The notes below the pieces were generated by a model. That model made no database searches. It was not told the origin of the DNA and saw only the letters and a program-made list of their open reading frames with translations. A stretch of DNA of 64,000 nucleotides from Streptomyces laurentii (GTDB lineage: Bacteria > Actinomycetota > Actinomycetes > Streptomycetales > Streptomycetaceae), in contig AP017424.1 of assembly GCA_002355495.1 (NCBI GenBank), forward strand, positions 2,728,001 to 2,792,000. The letters run 5' to 3'. The number at the start of each line of letters is the position of its first letter. Positions within the stretch are counted from its first letter, which is position 1. A program made the translations under genes and the position numbers. This document shows, piece after piece, positions 6,956 to 14,983 of the stretch.

Positions 6956-9451
6956 ATGTCCTCTTCATCCGGTATGACCTTCGGAATGACCGGCGACGCA
7001 CCACCCCCCGACCCCGCCGCCTGGGAGCCCCGCGACCCCACCGTCCCCGCGCCCGCCGCCGAAGGCCCGCCGTCCCCGCCCGACGGCCCCACCCCCCGGA
7101 ACGGCAGGGGCCGCAAAGCCCGAAAGCCCCGCTCACGGCGCCGCCGGATCCTCCACGGCCTCCTCGCCGCGACCACCCTCGGCGCCCTACTCCTCCTCGG
7201 CACCCTCGTCGCCGGCTACCTCCTCGTCGACATCCCCGCCGCCAACGCCACCGCCGTCGCCCAGTCCAACGTCTTCCTCTACCGCGACGGCAGCACCCTC
7301 GCCCGCTCAGGTGACGTCGACCGCGAGAACGTCAGCCTCGCGCGCGTCCCCCTCACCGTCCAGCACGCCGTCTTCGCCGCCGAGGAACGCGACTTCCGCG
7401 ACGCCCCCGCCGTCGACCCCCGCGCCATGCTCCGCGCCACCTGGAACACCCTGCGCGGCCGAGGCCGCCAATCCGGCTCCACCATCACCCAGCAGTACGT
7501 CAAGAACTACTACCTCGGCCAGGAACAGACCCTCACCCGCAAAGCCAAGGAGTTCTTCATCTCGCTGCGCGTCGGCCACGAGAAGACCAAGGACGAGATC
7601 CTCGAGGGCTACCTCAACACCAGCTACTTCGGCCGCAACGCCTACGGCATCCAGGCCGCCGCCCACGCCTACTACGGCAAGAACGCCAAGGACCTCGGCA
7701 TCGCCGAAGGCGCGTACCTCGCCTCCCTCCTCAACTCCCCCAACGCCTACGACGTCGCCACCCACCCCGAGAACCGCGCCCGCGCCCTCGCCCGCTGGCG
7801 CTACGTCCTCGACGGCATGGTCAAGGAAGGCTGGCTGACCCCCGCCGCCCGCGACGCCGCCACCTTCCCCACCCCCAAGCCCGTCCGCGCCACCGCCGGG
7901 CTCTCCGGGCAGCGCGGCTACCTCGTCCAGGCCGTCGAGCAGTACCTCGACGAGAACGGCGTCGTCGACGAGAAAACCTTCGCCGCCGGCGGCTTCCGCG
8001 TCACCACCACCCTCGACCCCGACCGCCAGCAGGCCCTCGCCGACGCCGTCGAGGAACGCGTCACCTCACGCCTCGACCCCGCCCGCAACCCCGCCGACCG
8101 CTGGGTACGCGTCGGCGGCGCCGCCATCGACCCCGCCACCGGCGACGTCGTCGCCCTCTACGGCGGCATCGACTACACCCGGCAGTACGTCAACAACGCC
8201 ACCCGCCGCGACTACCAGGTCGGCTCCACCTTCAAGCCCTTCGTCCTCGCCACCGCCCTCCAACACGAGGCCCGGACCCAGGACGGCGAACCCATCACCC
8301 CCAACACCCTCTACAACGGCGACAACAAACGCCCCGTACGCGGCTGGACCGGCGCCCCCTACGACCCCGCCAACGAAGACGACACCAACTACGGCGACAT
8401 CACCCTCCGCCAGGCCACCGACCAGTCCGTCAACGCCGTCTACGCCCAGCTCGCCGTCGACGCCGGCCCCGCCCGGGTCCGCCGGACCGCCGTCGACCTC
8501 GGCCTGCCCACCCGTACCCCCGACCTGACCGCCTCCCCCTCCATCGCCCTGGGCCCCGCCACCGCCAGCGTCCTCGACCTCACCCAGGCATATGCCACGC
8601 TCGCCAACCACGGCACCCACGGCACATACACCCTCGTCGCCAAGGTCACCCGCGACGGCACCGACCTCACCCTCCCCCGCGCCAAACACCCCGCACCCGT
8701 CCAGGCCCTCGGCCGCGAAGCCGCCGACACCACCACCTCCGTCCTGCGCGGGGTCGTCGACGACGGCACCGGAACCGCCGCGCTCACCGCCGGCCGGCCC
8801 GCCGCCGGCAAGACCGGCACCGCCGAGGACGACAAGGCCGCCTGGTTCGCCGGCTACACCCCCGACCTCGCCGCCGTCATCGCGATGATGGGCCAGGACC
8901 CCAAGACCGGACGCCAGCTCCCCCTCTACGGAGCCCTCGGACAACGCCGTATCAACGGCGGCGGCGCACCCGCCGAGATCTGGGGACGATTCGTCCGCGA
9001 CGCCCTCGCCGACACCCCGCCCAAGGACTTCGACCTCCAGCTGATGGACGGCGCCGAACCTCCCGAGCCGAGCGCGAGCAGCCCAGCGGGCCAGGGACAC
9101 GAAGGGCCCCAGCACGGCCCACGCGGCCGCGGCACGACACCAAACGGAGGACGAGGCGGCCAGGGACAGACACCGGGACAGAGCCCGGGACAGGTTCCGG
9201 GCCAGGGCCCGGGGCACACTCGGCCCGGCGGCCCCACACACCAGGAACCACCACGCCCGGCCCCCGCGCCCGTACCCGCCGAACCGGCCCCTCAACAACC
9301 CCCGCGGCCCGCACCCGACCAGCCGTACACCCCGTACCCGCCGCCGACCCCCGACGGACCCGACACGCCCGGCTCACCCGGCATGCCGGACCTCCCCGGC
9401 ACCACGCCGCAGCCGCAACAGCCGCCCGTCAGTGACCCGAGGTGGCTTTGA
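6956..9451 (+). CDS. Class A penicillin-binding protein (transglycosylase/transpeptidase)
   Basis: An 831-residue bifunctional peptidoglycan synthase. A Pro-rich basic cytoplasmic tail precedes one membrane anchor (about 64-91). The glycosyltransferase domain (about 110-290) has the catalytic Glu around 143-144 (AEERDF) and SGSTITQQ near 174. The transpeptidase domain has STFK (Ser424, Lys427), SVN (491) and KTG (619-621). The last ~140 residues are a Gly/Pro/Gln-rich extracellular tail. In the glycosyltransferase motif 1, RDFRDAPAVD stands where most family members have a His-x-Gly. Start choice is uncertain (ATG 6956, 6974 or 6986; none has a strong ribosome site). Its 3' end overlaps the convergent exporter gene by 23 bases. 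Confidence 0.9.
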   Translation: MSSSSGMTFGMTGDAPPPDPAAWEPRDPTVPAPAAEGPPSPPDGPTPRNGRGRKARKPRSRRRRILHGLLAATTLGALLLLGTLVAGYLLVDIPAANATAVAQSNVFLYRDGSTLARSGDVDRENVSLARVPLTVQHAVFAAEERDFRDAPAVDPRAMLRATWNTLRGRGRQSGSTITQQYVKNYYLGQEQTLTRKAKEFFISLRVGHEKTKDEILEGYLNTSYFGRNAYGIQAAAHAYYGKNAKDLGIAEGAYLASLLNSPNAYDVATHPENRARALARWRYVLDGMVKEGWLTPAARDAATFPTPKPVRATAGLSGQRGYLVQAVEQYLDENGVVDEKTFAAGGFRVTTTLDPDRQQALADAVEERVTSRLDPARNPADRWVRVGGAAIDPATGDVVALYGGIDYTRQYVNNATRRDYQVGSTFKPFVLATALQHEARTQDGEPITPNTLYNGDNKRPVRGWTGAPYDPANEDDTNYGDITLRQATDQSVNAVYAQLAVDAGPARVRRTAVDLGLPTRTPDLTASPSIALGPATASVLDLTQAYATLANHGTHGTYTLVAKVTRDGTDLTLPRAKHPAPVQALGREAADTTTSVLRGVVDDGTGTAALTAGRPAAGKTGTAEDDKAAWFAGYTPDLAAVIAMMGQDPKTGRQLPLYGALGQRRINGGGAPAEIWGRFVRDALADTPPKDFDLQLMDGAEPPEPSASSPAGQGHEGPQHGPRGRGTTPNGGRGGQGQTPGQSPGQVPGQGPGHTRPGGPTHQEPPRPAPAPVPAEPAPQQPPRPAPDQPYTPYPPPTPDGPDTPGSPGMPDLPGTTPQPQQPPVSDPRWL

Positions 9452-9749
9452 GCCCGACCACCGCCACCAGCAGCAGACAGACGAAGAAGATCCGGGCCGC
9501 CGTCGCCGGCTCCCCCAGCACGAACATCCCGTACACCGCCGCGCCCGCCGCGCCGATACCCACCCACACGCCATATGCCGTACCGATCGGCAGCGTCTTG
9601 GTGGCCTGCGCCAGCAACACCATCGACCCCACGATCCCCGCGATCGTGAACACACTCGGCCACAGACGGGTGAAACCCTCCGTGTACTTCATGCCGACCG
9701 ACCAGCCGACTTCCAGCACACCGGCGACTATGAGAACGACCCAGGCCAT
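9429..9749 (-). CDS. gdx: SMR-family guanidinium exporter (Gdx/SugE type)
   Basis: A 106-residue small multidrug resistance protein with four membrane segments. The N-terminal GVLEVGWSVGMKYTEGF places the essential Glu at residue 13 and matches the Gdx/SugE branch (guanidinium/H+ antiport) rather than EmrE. The late TAYGVWVGIGAAGAA also fits. I chose the ATG at 9749 because it matches family length and has GGAGG at 9761-9765; an ATG at 9782 would add eleven residues starting directly after the riboswitch. A guanidine-III riboswitch lies upstream, which supports the substrate. Confidence 0.92.
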   Translation of the reverse strand: MAWVVLIVAGVLEVGWSVGMKYTEGFTRLWPSVFTIAGIVGSMVLLAQATKTLPIGTAYGVWVGIGAAGAAVYGMFVLGEPATAARIFFVCLLLVAVVGLKATSGH

Positions 9750-9787
9750 GACGACCCACACCTCCACGAGACGGAACATCAACGGGT

Positions 9788-9829
9788 GCGTCGTCTTTGC
9801 GGAAACCCGGTACGGCGCGTCTCGTCGGG
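9788..9829 (-). promoter_or_regulatory. Guanidine-III riboswitch (mini-ykkC-III type)
   Basis: Read on the minus strand, this stretch carries the conserved blocks CCCGACGAG, GCGCCGUACC, GGG, and AAGACG-CGC in order. I recognise these from the Thermobifida fusca guanidine-III aptamer. The CCCG/CGGG helix and a pseudoknot between GCGCCGU and the 3' ACGACGC can form, the latter with one C-A mismatch. It lies 38 bases upstream of the gdx start and just before its ribosome site, so ligand binding probably frees translation. Confidence 0.87.
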
Positions 9830-9855
9830 TGGTGAACCCAGGCTAGCAAAGAACG

Positions 9856-9895
9856 CGCGAAGGGCCTGGTGACCATGGTCACCAGGCCCTTCGCG
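9856..9895 (-). terminator. Perfect 40-base palindrome, probable terminator
   Basis: Both 20-base arms are exactly complementary, with centre CCATGG. It sits 32 bases past the stop of the GroES-like gene and just upstream of the gdx leader, so it probably ends the former transcript and insulates the riboswitch. There is no U-run, which is normal in this GC range. Confidence 0.75.
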
Positions 9896-9927
9896 TGAAA
9901 AGGCTCGTGCGGGCCGAGCAGGCCGGC

Positions 9928-10266
9928 TCAGAGATACAGACCCGTGGCACCCGAGGCGTCCTGGAAACGATCCGCCGCCACCGCGTGCAGATCCCGCTCC
10001 CGCATCAGCACATAGGCCACGCCCCGCACCTCGACCTCGGCACGGTCCTCGGGGTCGTACAGCACCCGGTCACCGATCTCGACGGTACGGACGTTCTGCC
10101 CGACCGCCACCACCTCGGCCCACGCCAGACGACGGCCGACGGCCGCGGTCGCCGGAATGAGGATGCCGCCACCCGAGCGCCGCTCCCCCTCGGGAGAGTC
10201 GGTCCGGACCAGGACCCGGTCGTGCAGCATCCGGATGGGCAGTTTGTCGTGCGTGTTGTCGCTCAC
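9928..10266 (-). CDS. GroES-like chaperonin protein
   Basis: A 112-residue protein with a GroES fold: LHDRVLVRTDSPEGERRSGGGILIP (Cpn10 strand and mobile-loop region), WAEVVAVGQNVRTVEIGDRVLYDPEDRAEVEV, then a short C-terminal tail. It is longer at the C-terminus and more diverged than the canonical co-chaperonin encoded with GroEL, and no groEL is adjacent, so it is probably a second GroES-family protein of unproven function. It is followed by the perfect palindrome at 9856. Confidence 0.85.
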   Translation of the reverse strand: MSDNTHDKLPIRMLHDRVLVRTDSPEGERRSGGGILIPATAAVGRRLAWAEVVAVGQNVRTVEIGDRVLYDPEDRAEVEVRGVAYVLMRERDLHAVAADRFQDASGATGLYL

Positions 10267-10352
10267 GGTCCGAACCTACCTGCCTCGGCGTGTCGCCCGT
10301 ACCCGGGACCGTACTCCGGCCCACACGGGCTTCCGACGGCCCTTACGAACCG

Positions 10353-10673
10353 CTACTTGTCCTTCTCCCGGCACGACATCGCGATCAGCCCCACCACGGC
10401 CACCGCGACCATCGCGGCCGGCACCACCCGGTCCATGCGGGGCGCGCCGTCGGCGTGCGTGAAGCGCGCCTTCACGTCCGAGACGACCCGGTTCACGGCG
10501 ACGAACGCCCGCCCGGCGGTGTGGTCGACCTGAGCCGCGACCTTGGCCTTGGCGTCGCCGACGATCGTCTTCGGGTGCAGCCGAATGCCGATCTCGTCAA
10601 GCGTGACGGCGAGCTGTTCGCGCCGGCGGACGATGTCCGCCTCGATCTGCGCAGGGGTCCTGGCCTCCGACAC
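10353..10673 (-). CDS. DUF3618 domain-containing membrane protein
   Basis: A 106-residue protein. The N-terminal TPAQIEADIVRRREQLAVTLDEI is the DUF3618 signature, an amphipathic helix. A C-terminal membrane segment follows (VVPAAMVAVAVVGLIAMS), leaving a short charged tail. Members are small membrane-anchored proteins without known activity. The GTG at 10673 has GGAGG 6 bases upstream. It is divergent from bcp. Confidence 0.85.
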   Translation of the reverse strand: MSEARTPAQIEADIVRRREQLAVTLDEIGIRLHPKTIVGDAKAKVAAQVDHTAGRAFVAVNRVVSDVKARFTHADGAPRMDRVVPAAMVAVAVVGLIAMSCREKDK

Positions 10674-10769
10674 CGCGCTGCCTCCGTAGTCCTGTTTTCC
10701 GGTCGTTTTTCCGGTCGTCGACAGACAGTCTGTCAGCTCGACCGCCGTCGGGTCGCCCCCGACCCCTAC

Positions 10770-10775
10770 TAGGCT
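10770..10775 (+). promoter_or_regulatory. -10 element of bcp
   Basis: TAGGCT, a common Streptomyces -10 hexamer, lies 38 bases before the bcp start. A transcript starting about 10783 would carry a short leader with GAGGAG. No clear -35 is visible. Confidence 0.5.
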
Positions 10776-10813
10776 CTCATCGCGTACGCGAACATTCCCG
10801 AGGAGAGCCAGCC

Positions 10814-11281
10814 ATGAGCGAGCGACTGCAGCCCGGCGACACCGCCCCCGCCTTCACCCTCCCCGACGCGGACGGCAAGGACGTCTCCCTCGCGGACCAC
10901 AAGGGCCGCAAGGTCATCGTCTACTTCTACCCGGCCGCCCTGACCCCCGGCTGCACCAAGCAGGCCTGCGACTTCACCGACAACCTGGACCTCCTCACCG
11001 AGGCCGGCTACGACGTCATCGGCGTGTCCCCGGACAAGCCGGAGAAGCTCGCGAAGTTCCGCGAGAAGGAAAACCTCAAGGTCACGCTGGTCGGCGACCC
11101 GGAGAAGAAGATCCTGGAGGCGTACGGCGCCTTCGGCGAGAAGAAGCTCTACGGCAAGACGGTGACGGGCGTCATCCGCTCCACGATCGTCGTCGACGAG
11201 GACGGCAAGGTCGAGCACGCCTTCTACAACGTGAAGGCCACGGGCCACGTCGCCAAGATCATCCGCGACCTGGGCATCTGA
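10814..11281 (+). CDS. bcp: Thioredoxin-dependent thiol peroxidase (Bcp/PrxQ)
   Basis: A 155-residue atypical 2-Cys peroxiredoxin that reduces H2O2 and organic peroxides using thioredoxin, in the cytosol. The active site YPAALTPGCTKQAC gives the peroxidatic Cys47 and resolving Cys52, with Thr44 in the usual place; Pro-Ala-Ala replaces the more common Pro-Lys-Asp. The length is typical. GAGGAGAG precedes the ATG. A strong hairpin terminator follows at 11297. Confidence 0.95.
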   Translation: MSERLQPGDTAPAFTLPDADGKDVSLADHKGRKVIVYFYPAALTPGCTKQACDFTDNLDLLTEAGYDVIGVSPDKPEKLAKFREKENLKVTLVGDPEKKILEAYGAFGEKKLYGKTVTGVIRSTIVVDEDGKVEHAFYNVKATGHVAKIIRDLGI

Positions 11282-11296
11282 CCCGGGGCGCACCTG

Positions 11297-11334
11297 AACG
11301 GCCCACACCGCTCGAACAAGCGGTGTGGGCCGTT
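11297..11334 (+). terminator. Terminator after bcp
   Basis: A perfect 16-base-pair stem (AACGGCCCACACCGCT and its complement) with a six-base loop, starting 16 bases after the bcp stop. Confidence 0.85.
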
Positions 11335-11432
11335 CCATTTCCCGAACGCGATATGACGTGACCGTCCGATATTCGAGTCGTTAGTCCGTACGAGGCCACA
11401 ACGCATGGCCGGAGGTTACGGAGGAATGCCGA

Positions 11433-12506
11433 ATGTCCGAGAGCCCGTCCGTATACGACCGAGAGCGACTGGGCGCCGCAGCGGCGGCATCAAGCGGCTG
11501 GACCGACCTCATGCGCAGACTCGGCGTGACGGTGAGCGGTGGGCGCCGCCGGACGATCCAGCCGAAGGTCGTCGAGTACGGCATCGACACCAGCCATTTC
11601 ACACGGCGCAGCCCTTGGCGCAAGTACCCGGACAGCGTCATCGAAGCGGCAGTGGCCTCCTCCACGACCTTGCGGGAGGTGGTCCAGAAGCTCGGCGCGC
11701 CACCGGCGACCGGAACGCTTTCCCACATCAGCCGACGAATCGCAGCCGCCGGAATCGACGTGAGCCACATTTCGGGCCTGAACCGAACCCAGCAGGAACT
11801 CCCGTTCACCGACGACGAGCTCAGGGTCGCGGCAGCGGCTGCGTCCAGTGTCCGCGAGACGGCCCGGCTGCTCGGTGTGCCCGACGACAGCCGCTCACGT
11901 GCCGCACTGAGGCATATGCTCGACAAGCGGGGAATCGATGTCGACCACTTCAGCCACCGGCGCCCGAAGGTGGAGAAAAGCCGGCTGCGGGCCGCGGTCT
12001 CCACAGCCGAAAGCTTCGCCGATGTCATGCGCACCCTGGAGCTCCCGGTGACCGATCAGAACCACCGCAGAGTGCGGCGGTGGGCAGCCGAATTCGCACT
12101 CGACACCTCGCACTTCAAGCGGCGCACCTGGGGCACGGTGCGCGTCGCCCCACCCAAGTCGATCGCGGACACGGTGCTCCGCGTGCGCCCCGAGGGATCG
12201 TCCCGGGAAAACCGGGACCGTCTCCACCGAGCTCTTGCGGAGGTCGGTGTCCCCTACCGCTGCGTCTCATGCGGAAGTAGAGGCGGGTGGATGCGCGGCC
12301 GCATCACCCTTCACATCGACCACATCGACGGGAACTGGCTCGACAATCGCCGGGAGAACCTGCGCTACCTCTGCCCCAACTGCCATGCCCTGACAGAGAC
12401 GTGGTGCCGGAATCGACGGGGCCGCACCTCTCAAACGGATGCCGAACGACCGGTACCATGTCAGACGGCCAGCGGCGGTGGCGCAGTGGCGACGCAGCAG
12501 ACTTAG
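11433..12506 (+). CDS. HNH endonuclease domain protein with four HTH-like repeats
   Basis: A 357-residue protein. Four repeats of about 55-65 residues each end in GIDTSHF-like motifs (GIDTSHF, GIDVSHI, GIDVDHF, LDTSHF) and contain a helix-turn-helix-like core such as ETARLLGV. A C-terminal HNH nuclease domain follows, with CVSC and CPNC zinc pairs around HIDHIDGNWLDNRRENL. The overall plan suggests a multi-repeat DNA-binding arm on a nicking or homing-type nuclease. GGAGG precedes the ATG by 8 bases. The last 11 sense codons lie within the tRNA-Leu gene, and the stop codon TAG (12504-12506) is exactly that tRNA's anticodon. Confidence 0.82.
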   Translation: MSESPSVYDRERLGAAAAASSGWTDLMRRLGVTVSGGRRRTIQPKVVEYGIDTSHFTRRSPWRKYPDSVIEAAVASSTTLREVVQKLGAPPATGTLSHISRRIAAAGIDVSHISGLNRTQQELPFTDDELRVAAAAASSVRETARLLGVPDDSRSRAALRHMLDKRGIDVDHFSHRRPKVEKSRLRAAVSTAESFADVMRTLELPVTDQNHRRVRRWAAEFALDTSHFKRRTWGTVRVAPPKSIADTVLRVRPEGSSRENRDRLHRALAEVGVPYRCVSCGSRGGWMRGRITLHIDHIDGNWLDNRRENLRYLCPNCHALTETWCRNRRGRTSQTDAERPVPCQTASGGGAVATQQT

Positions 12507-12555
12507 GATCTGTGGCCCTTGATCGGGCTTGAGGGTTCGAATCCCTTCCGCCGCA
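12472..12555 (+). tRNA. tRNA-Leu (anticodon UAG)
   Basis: Class II tRNA. The acceptor arm GCGGCGG pairs with CCGCCGC at 12548-12554, and the discriminator is A12555. The anticodon loop CTTAGGA has TAG at 12504-12506; a long variable arm (GCCC/GGGC) and a T-loop GGTTCGAATCC follow. CCA is not encoded. Its 5' 35 bases overlap the end of the HNH gene. Confidence 0.95.
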
Positions 12556-12559
12556 CCTG

Positions 12560-12598
12560 AACGGCCTGCGAATCGAAGTTTTCGATTCGCAGGCCGTT
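12560..12598 (+). terminator. Terminator after tRNA-Leu
   Basis: A perfect 18-base-pair stem beginning AACGGCCTGCGAATCG, with loop GTT, followed by TTTG. It lies 5 bases after the tRNA and also faces the convergent rdgB gene. Confidence 0.9.
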
Positions 12599-12611
12599 TG
12601 TATGCCTGCCC

Positions 12612-13214
12612 TCAGCCCAGCAGTTCGCGGACCACCGGGACCAGGGCCCTGAACGCCTGGCCGCGGTGGCTGATCGCGTTCTTTTCGGCCGGGGTCAGTT
12701 CGGCGCAGGTCACCGTGTGGCCGTCGGGCTGGAGGATCGGGTCGTAGCCGAAGCCGTTCGTGCCGGCCGGGGTGTGGCGGAGGGTGCCGGTGAGGCGGCC
12801 TTCGACGACTCGCTCCGTACCGTCGGGGAGGGCGAGGGCCGCGGCGCAGGCGAAGTGGGCGGCGCGGTGGGTGTCGTCGATGTCGGCGAGCTGGGCCAGG
12901 AGAAGGTCGAGGTTGGCCTTGTCATCGCCGTGGCGGCCGGCCCAGCGGGCGGAGAAGATGCCGGGGGCGCCGCCGAGGACGTCGACGCAGAGGCCGGAGT
13001 CGTCGGCGACGGCGGGCAGGCCGGTGGCCTGGGCGAGGGCGTGGGCCTTGAGGAGGGCGTTCTCCGCGAAGGTGACGCCGGTTTCCTTGACGTCGGGGAT
13101 GTCGGGGTAGGCGTCCGCGCCGACGAGTTCGTGGTCGAGGCCTGCGTCGGCGAGGATCGCGTGGAGTTCGGTGATCTTGCCCGCGTTGCGGGTGGCGAGG
13201 ATCAGACGGGTCAT
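12612..13214 (-). CDS. rdgB: RdgB/HAM1 family XTP/dITP diphosphatase
   Basis: A 200-residue non-canonical purine NTP pyrophosphatase that hydrolyses dITP, XTP and ITP to the monophosphates, protecting DNA and RNA from deaminated purines. It shows LATRNAGK at residues 6-13, TFAENALLKAHA, ADDSGLCVDVLGGAPGIFSARW, GYDPI and the C-terminal SHRGQAF. The lipoprotein gene lies 7 bases upstream and rph beyond it; RNase PH and RdgB are neighbours in many bacteria. Confidence 0.95.
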   Translation of the reverse strand: MTRLILATRNAGKITELHAILADAGLDHELVGADAYPDIPDVKETGVTFAENALLKAHALAQATGLPAVADDSGLCVDVLGGAPGIFSARWAGRHGDDKANLDLLLAQLADIDDTHRAAHFACAAALALPDGTERVVEGRLTGTLRHTPAGTNGFGYDPILQPDGHTVTCAELTPAEKNAISHRGQAFRALVPVVRELLG

Positions 13215-13221
13215 GCCCCGA

Positions 13222-13611
13222 TTATCCGGGGGTGCAGACCTTGCCTATCTCGCCGGCCGCGTCGGTGACGGGCTTGAGGTCCGGGGTGGCGTCGCCGTTC
13301 TTGACGGCGGTGCGGACGGAGTCGACGCCCTTGGTGAGGTCGTCGACGGCCTTGGAGAGGTCGGCGTTGTCCGTCGTGTCCTTGAGCTTGCCGAGCTCGG
13401 TGTTGATGTCGTCGAGCGCCTGGTCGATCCGGGTCGGGTCGTCGGTGGCGTTGCCGACGGCCTGCTGGAGCTTGTCGACGGAGGTGGCTATGGCGTCGGC
13501 GGTCTTGACGCAGTCCACGGCCTTGTCGAGGGCTCCGCAGCCGGTGAGCGCGGTGAGTGCGGCTGTCGTGGTGATGGCGACTGCGAGGGCTGCGGTGCGG
13601 CGGCGCTTCAC
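13222..13611 (-). CDS. Small secreted lipoprotein
   Basis: A 129-residue protein with a basic N-terminus (MKRRR), a hydrophobic core and the lipobox LTGC, giving a lipidated Cys at about residue 25. The mature part is acidic and helical (DKLQQAVGNATDDPTRIDQALDDI) with possible coiled-coil heptads and two further Cys (VDCVKT and KVCTPG) that may form a disulphide. Function unknown. It lies between rph and rdgB on the same strand. Confidence 0.82.
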   Translation of the reverse strand: MKRRRTAALAVAITTTAALTALTGCGALDKAVDCVKTADAIATSVDKLQQAVGNATDDPTRIDQALDDINTELGKLKDTTDNADLSKAVDDLTKGVDSVRTAVKNGDATPDLKPVTDAAGEIGKVCTPG

Positions 13612-13702
13612 GGTTTCGGGTCCTCCCCCAACCTGACCTGCGAATGGACGGGGCGCACGGTTTCGACCCGTGCGCCCGTACTGCTTACGACGTCCCGGAG
13701 GC

Positions 13703-14433
<731 letters not shown>

Positions 14434-14439
14434 GGTCCG

Positions 14440-14445
14440 AGCCTA
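14440..14445 (-). promoter_or_regulatory. -10 element of rph (leaderless promoter)
   Basis: On the minus strand TAGGCT ends 6 bases before the ATG at 14433. That would place the transcription start at or next to the start codon. No ribosome binding site is present. Confidence 0.55.
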
Positions 14446-14458
14446 GTGGCATGTGGGG

Positions 14459-14490
14459 AAGGGCCCGTTCCCCTGCCGGAACGGGCCCTT
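14459..14490 (-). terminator. Terminator between nagF and rph
   Basis: A 13-base-pair stem (AAGGGCCCGTTCC and its complement) with a six-base loop, about 55 bases after the nagF stop on the minus strand. Confidence 0.85.
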
Positions 14491-14546
14491 CTGATACGGG
14501 CGGCGGGCTCGCATCGTGTCGTGTCACACCCGCTGGGGGACGGGTG

Positions 14547-14780
14547 TCACATCATGTCTTCGATCTCGCCGGCGATGGGGTCGGCGTCGGTGCCGATGAC
14601 GACCTGGATCGCGGTGCCCATCTTGACGACGCCGTGGGCGCCGGCGGCCTTGAGGGCGGCTTCGTCGACGAGACTGGCGTCGGAGACCTCGGTGCGGAGG
14701 CGGGTGATGCAGCCTTCGACTTCTTCGATGTTGTCGATGCCGCCGAGCCCGGCGACGATCTTCTCAGCCTTGCTGGCCAT
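14547..14780 (-). CDS. nagF: PTS N-acetylglucosamine EIIB component
   Basis: A 77-residue single EIIB domain of the glucose/GlcNAc PTS superfamily. It carries phosphate from EIIA to the sugar through Cys24 in [24 protein letters not shown] and [11 protein letters not shown] are family signatures. It is a stand-alone domain to be used with the separate EIIC permeases at 14984 and 16705, as nagF is in S. coelicolor. The ATG at 14780 has GGGAG 7 bases upstream, so a longer frame to 14807 is rejected. The DasR site at 14930 lies between it and nagE1. Confidence 0.93.
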   Translation of the reverse strand: MASKAEKIVAGLGGIDNIEEVEGCITRLRTEVSDASLVDEAALKAAGAHGVVKMGTAIQVVIGTDADPIAGEIEDMM

Positions 14781-14929
14781 GCGATTCTCCCTGTCCGTTC
14801 TGCGCACCGATGGTCCGCTTTGCCACGGTAACCCACGATTGGCCCAACCTCGCGCGCGCGTACCGCCGTTCTATCGAAAGATGACGATCACCGGCGGGCC
14901 ATTCACGGGCGTCCTCCCGGAGCCTACCA

Positions 14930-14945
14930 ACTGGTCTACACCAGT
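14930..14945. promoter_or_regulatory. DasR operator between nagF and nagE1
   Basis: ACTGGTCTACACCAGT is a near-perfect palindrome equal to the DasR-responsive element of Streptomyces. It lies 39 bases before the nagE1 start and 150 bases before nagF, so it can repress either. DasR releases DNA when it binds glucosamine-6-phosphate. Confidence 0.9.
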
Positions 14946-14983
14946 TTGCATCGCCAGCAGCCAGCCGCCCGGGAGGAATGCCG

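Noticed and set aside
9429..9782. Longer gdx start at 9782
   Set aside because: It begins immediately after the riboswitch and adds residues absent from the family; the ATG at 9749 has GGAGG and the normal first residues.
14930..14945. GntR operator other than DasR
   Set aside because: The 16-base site matches the DasR element and sits beside GlcNAc PTS genes, so DasR is the simpler assignment.
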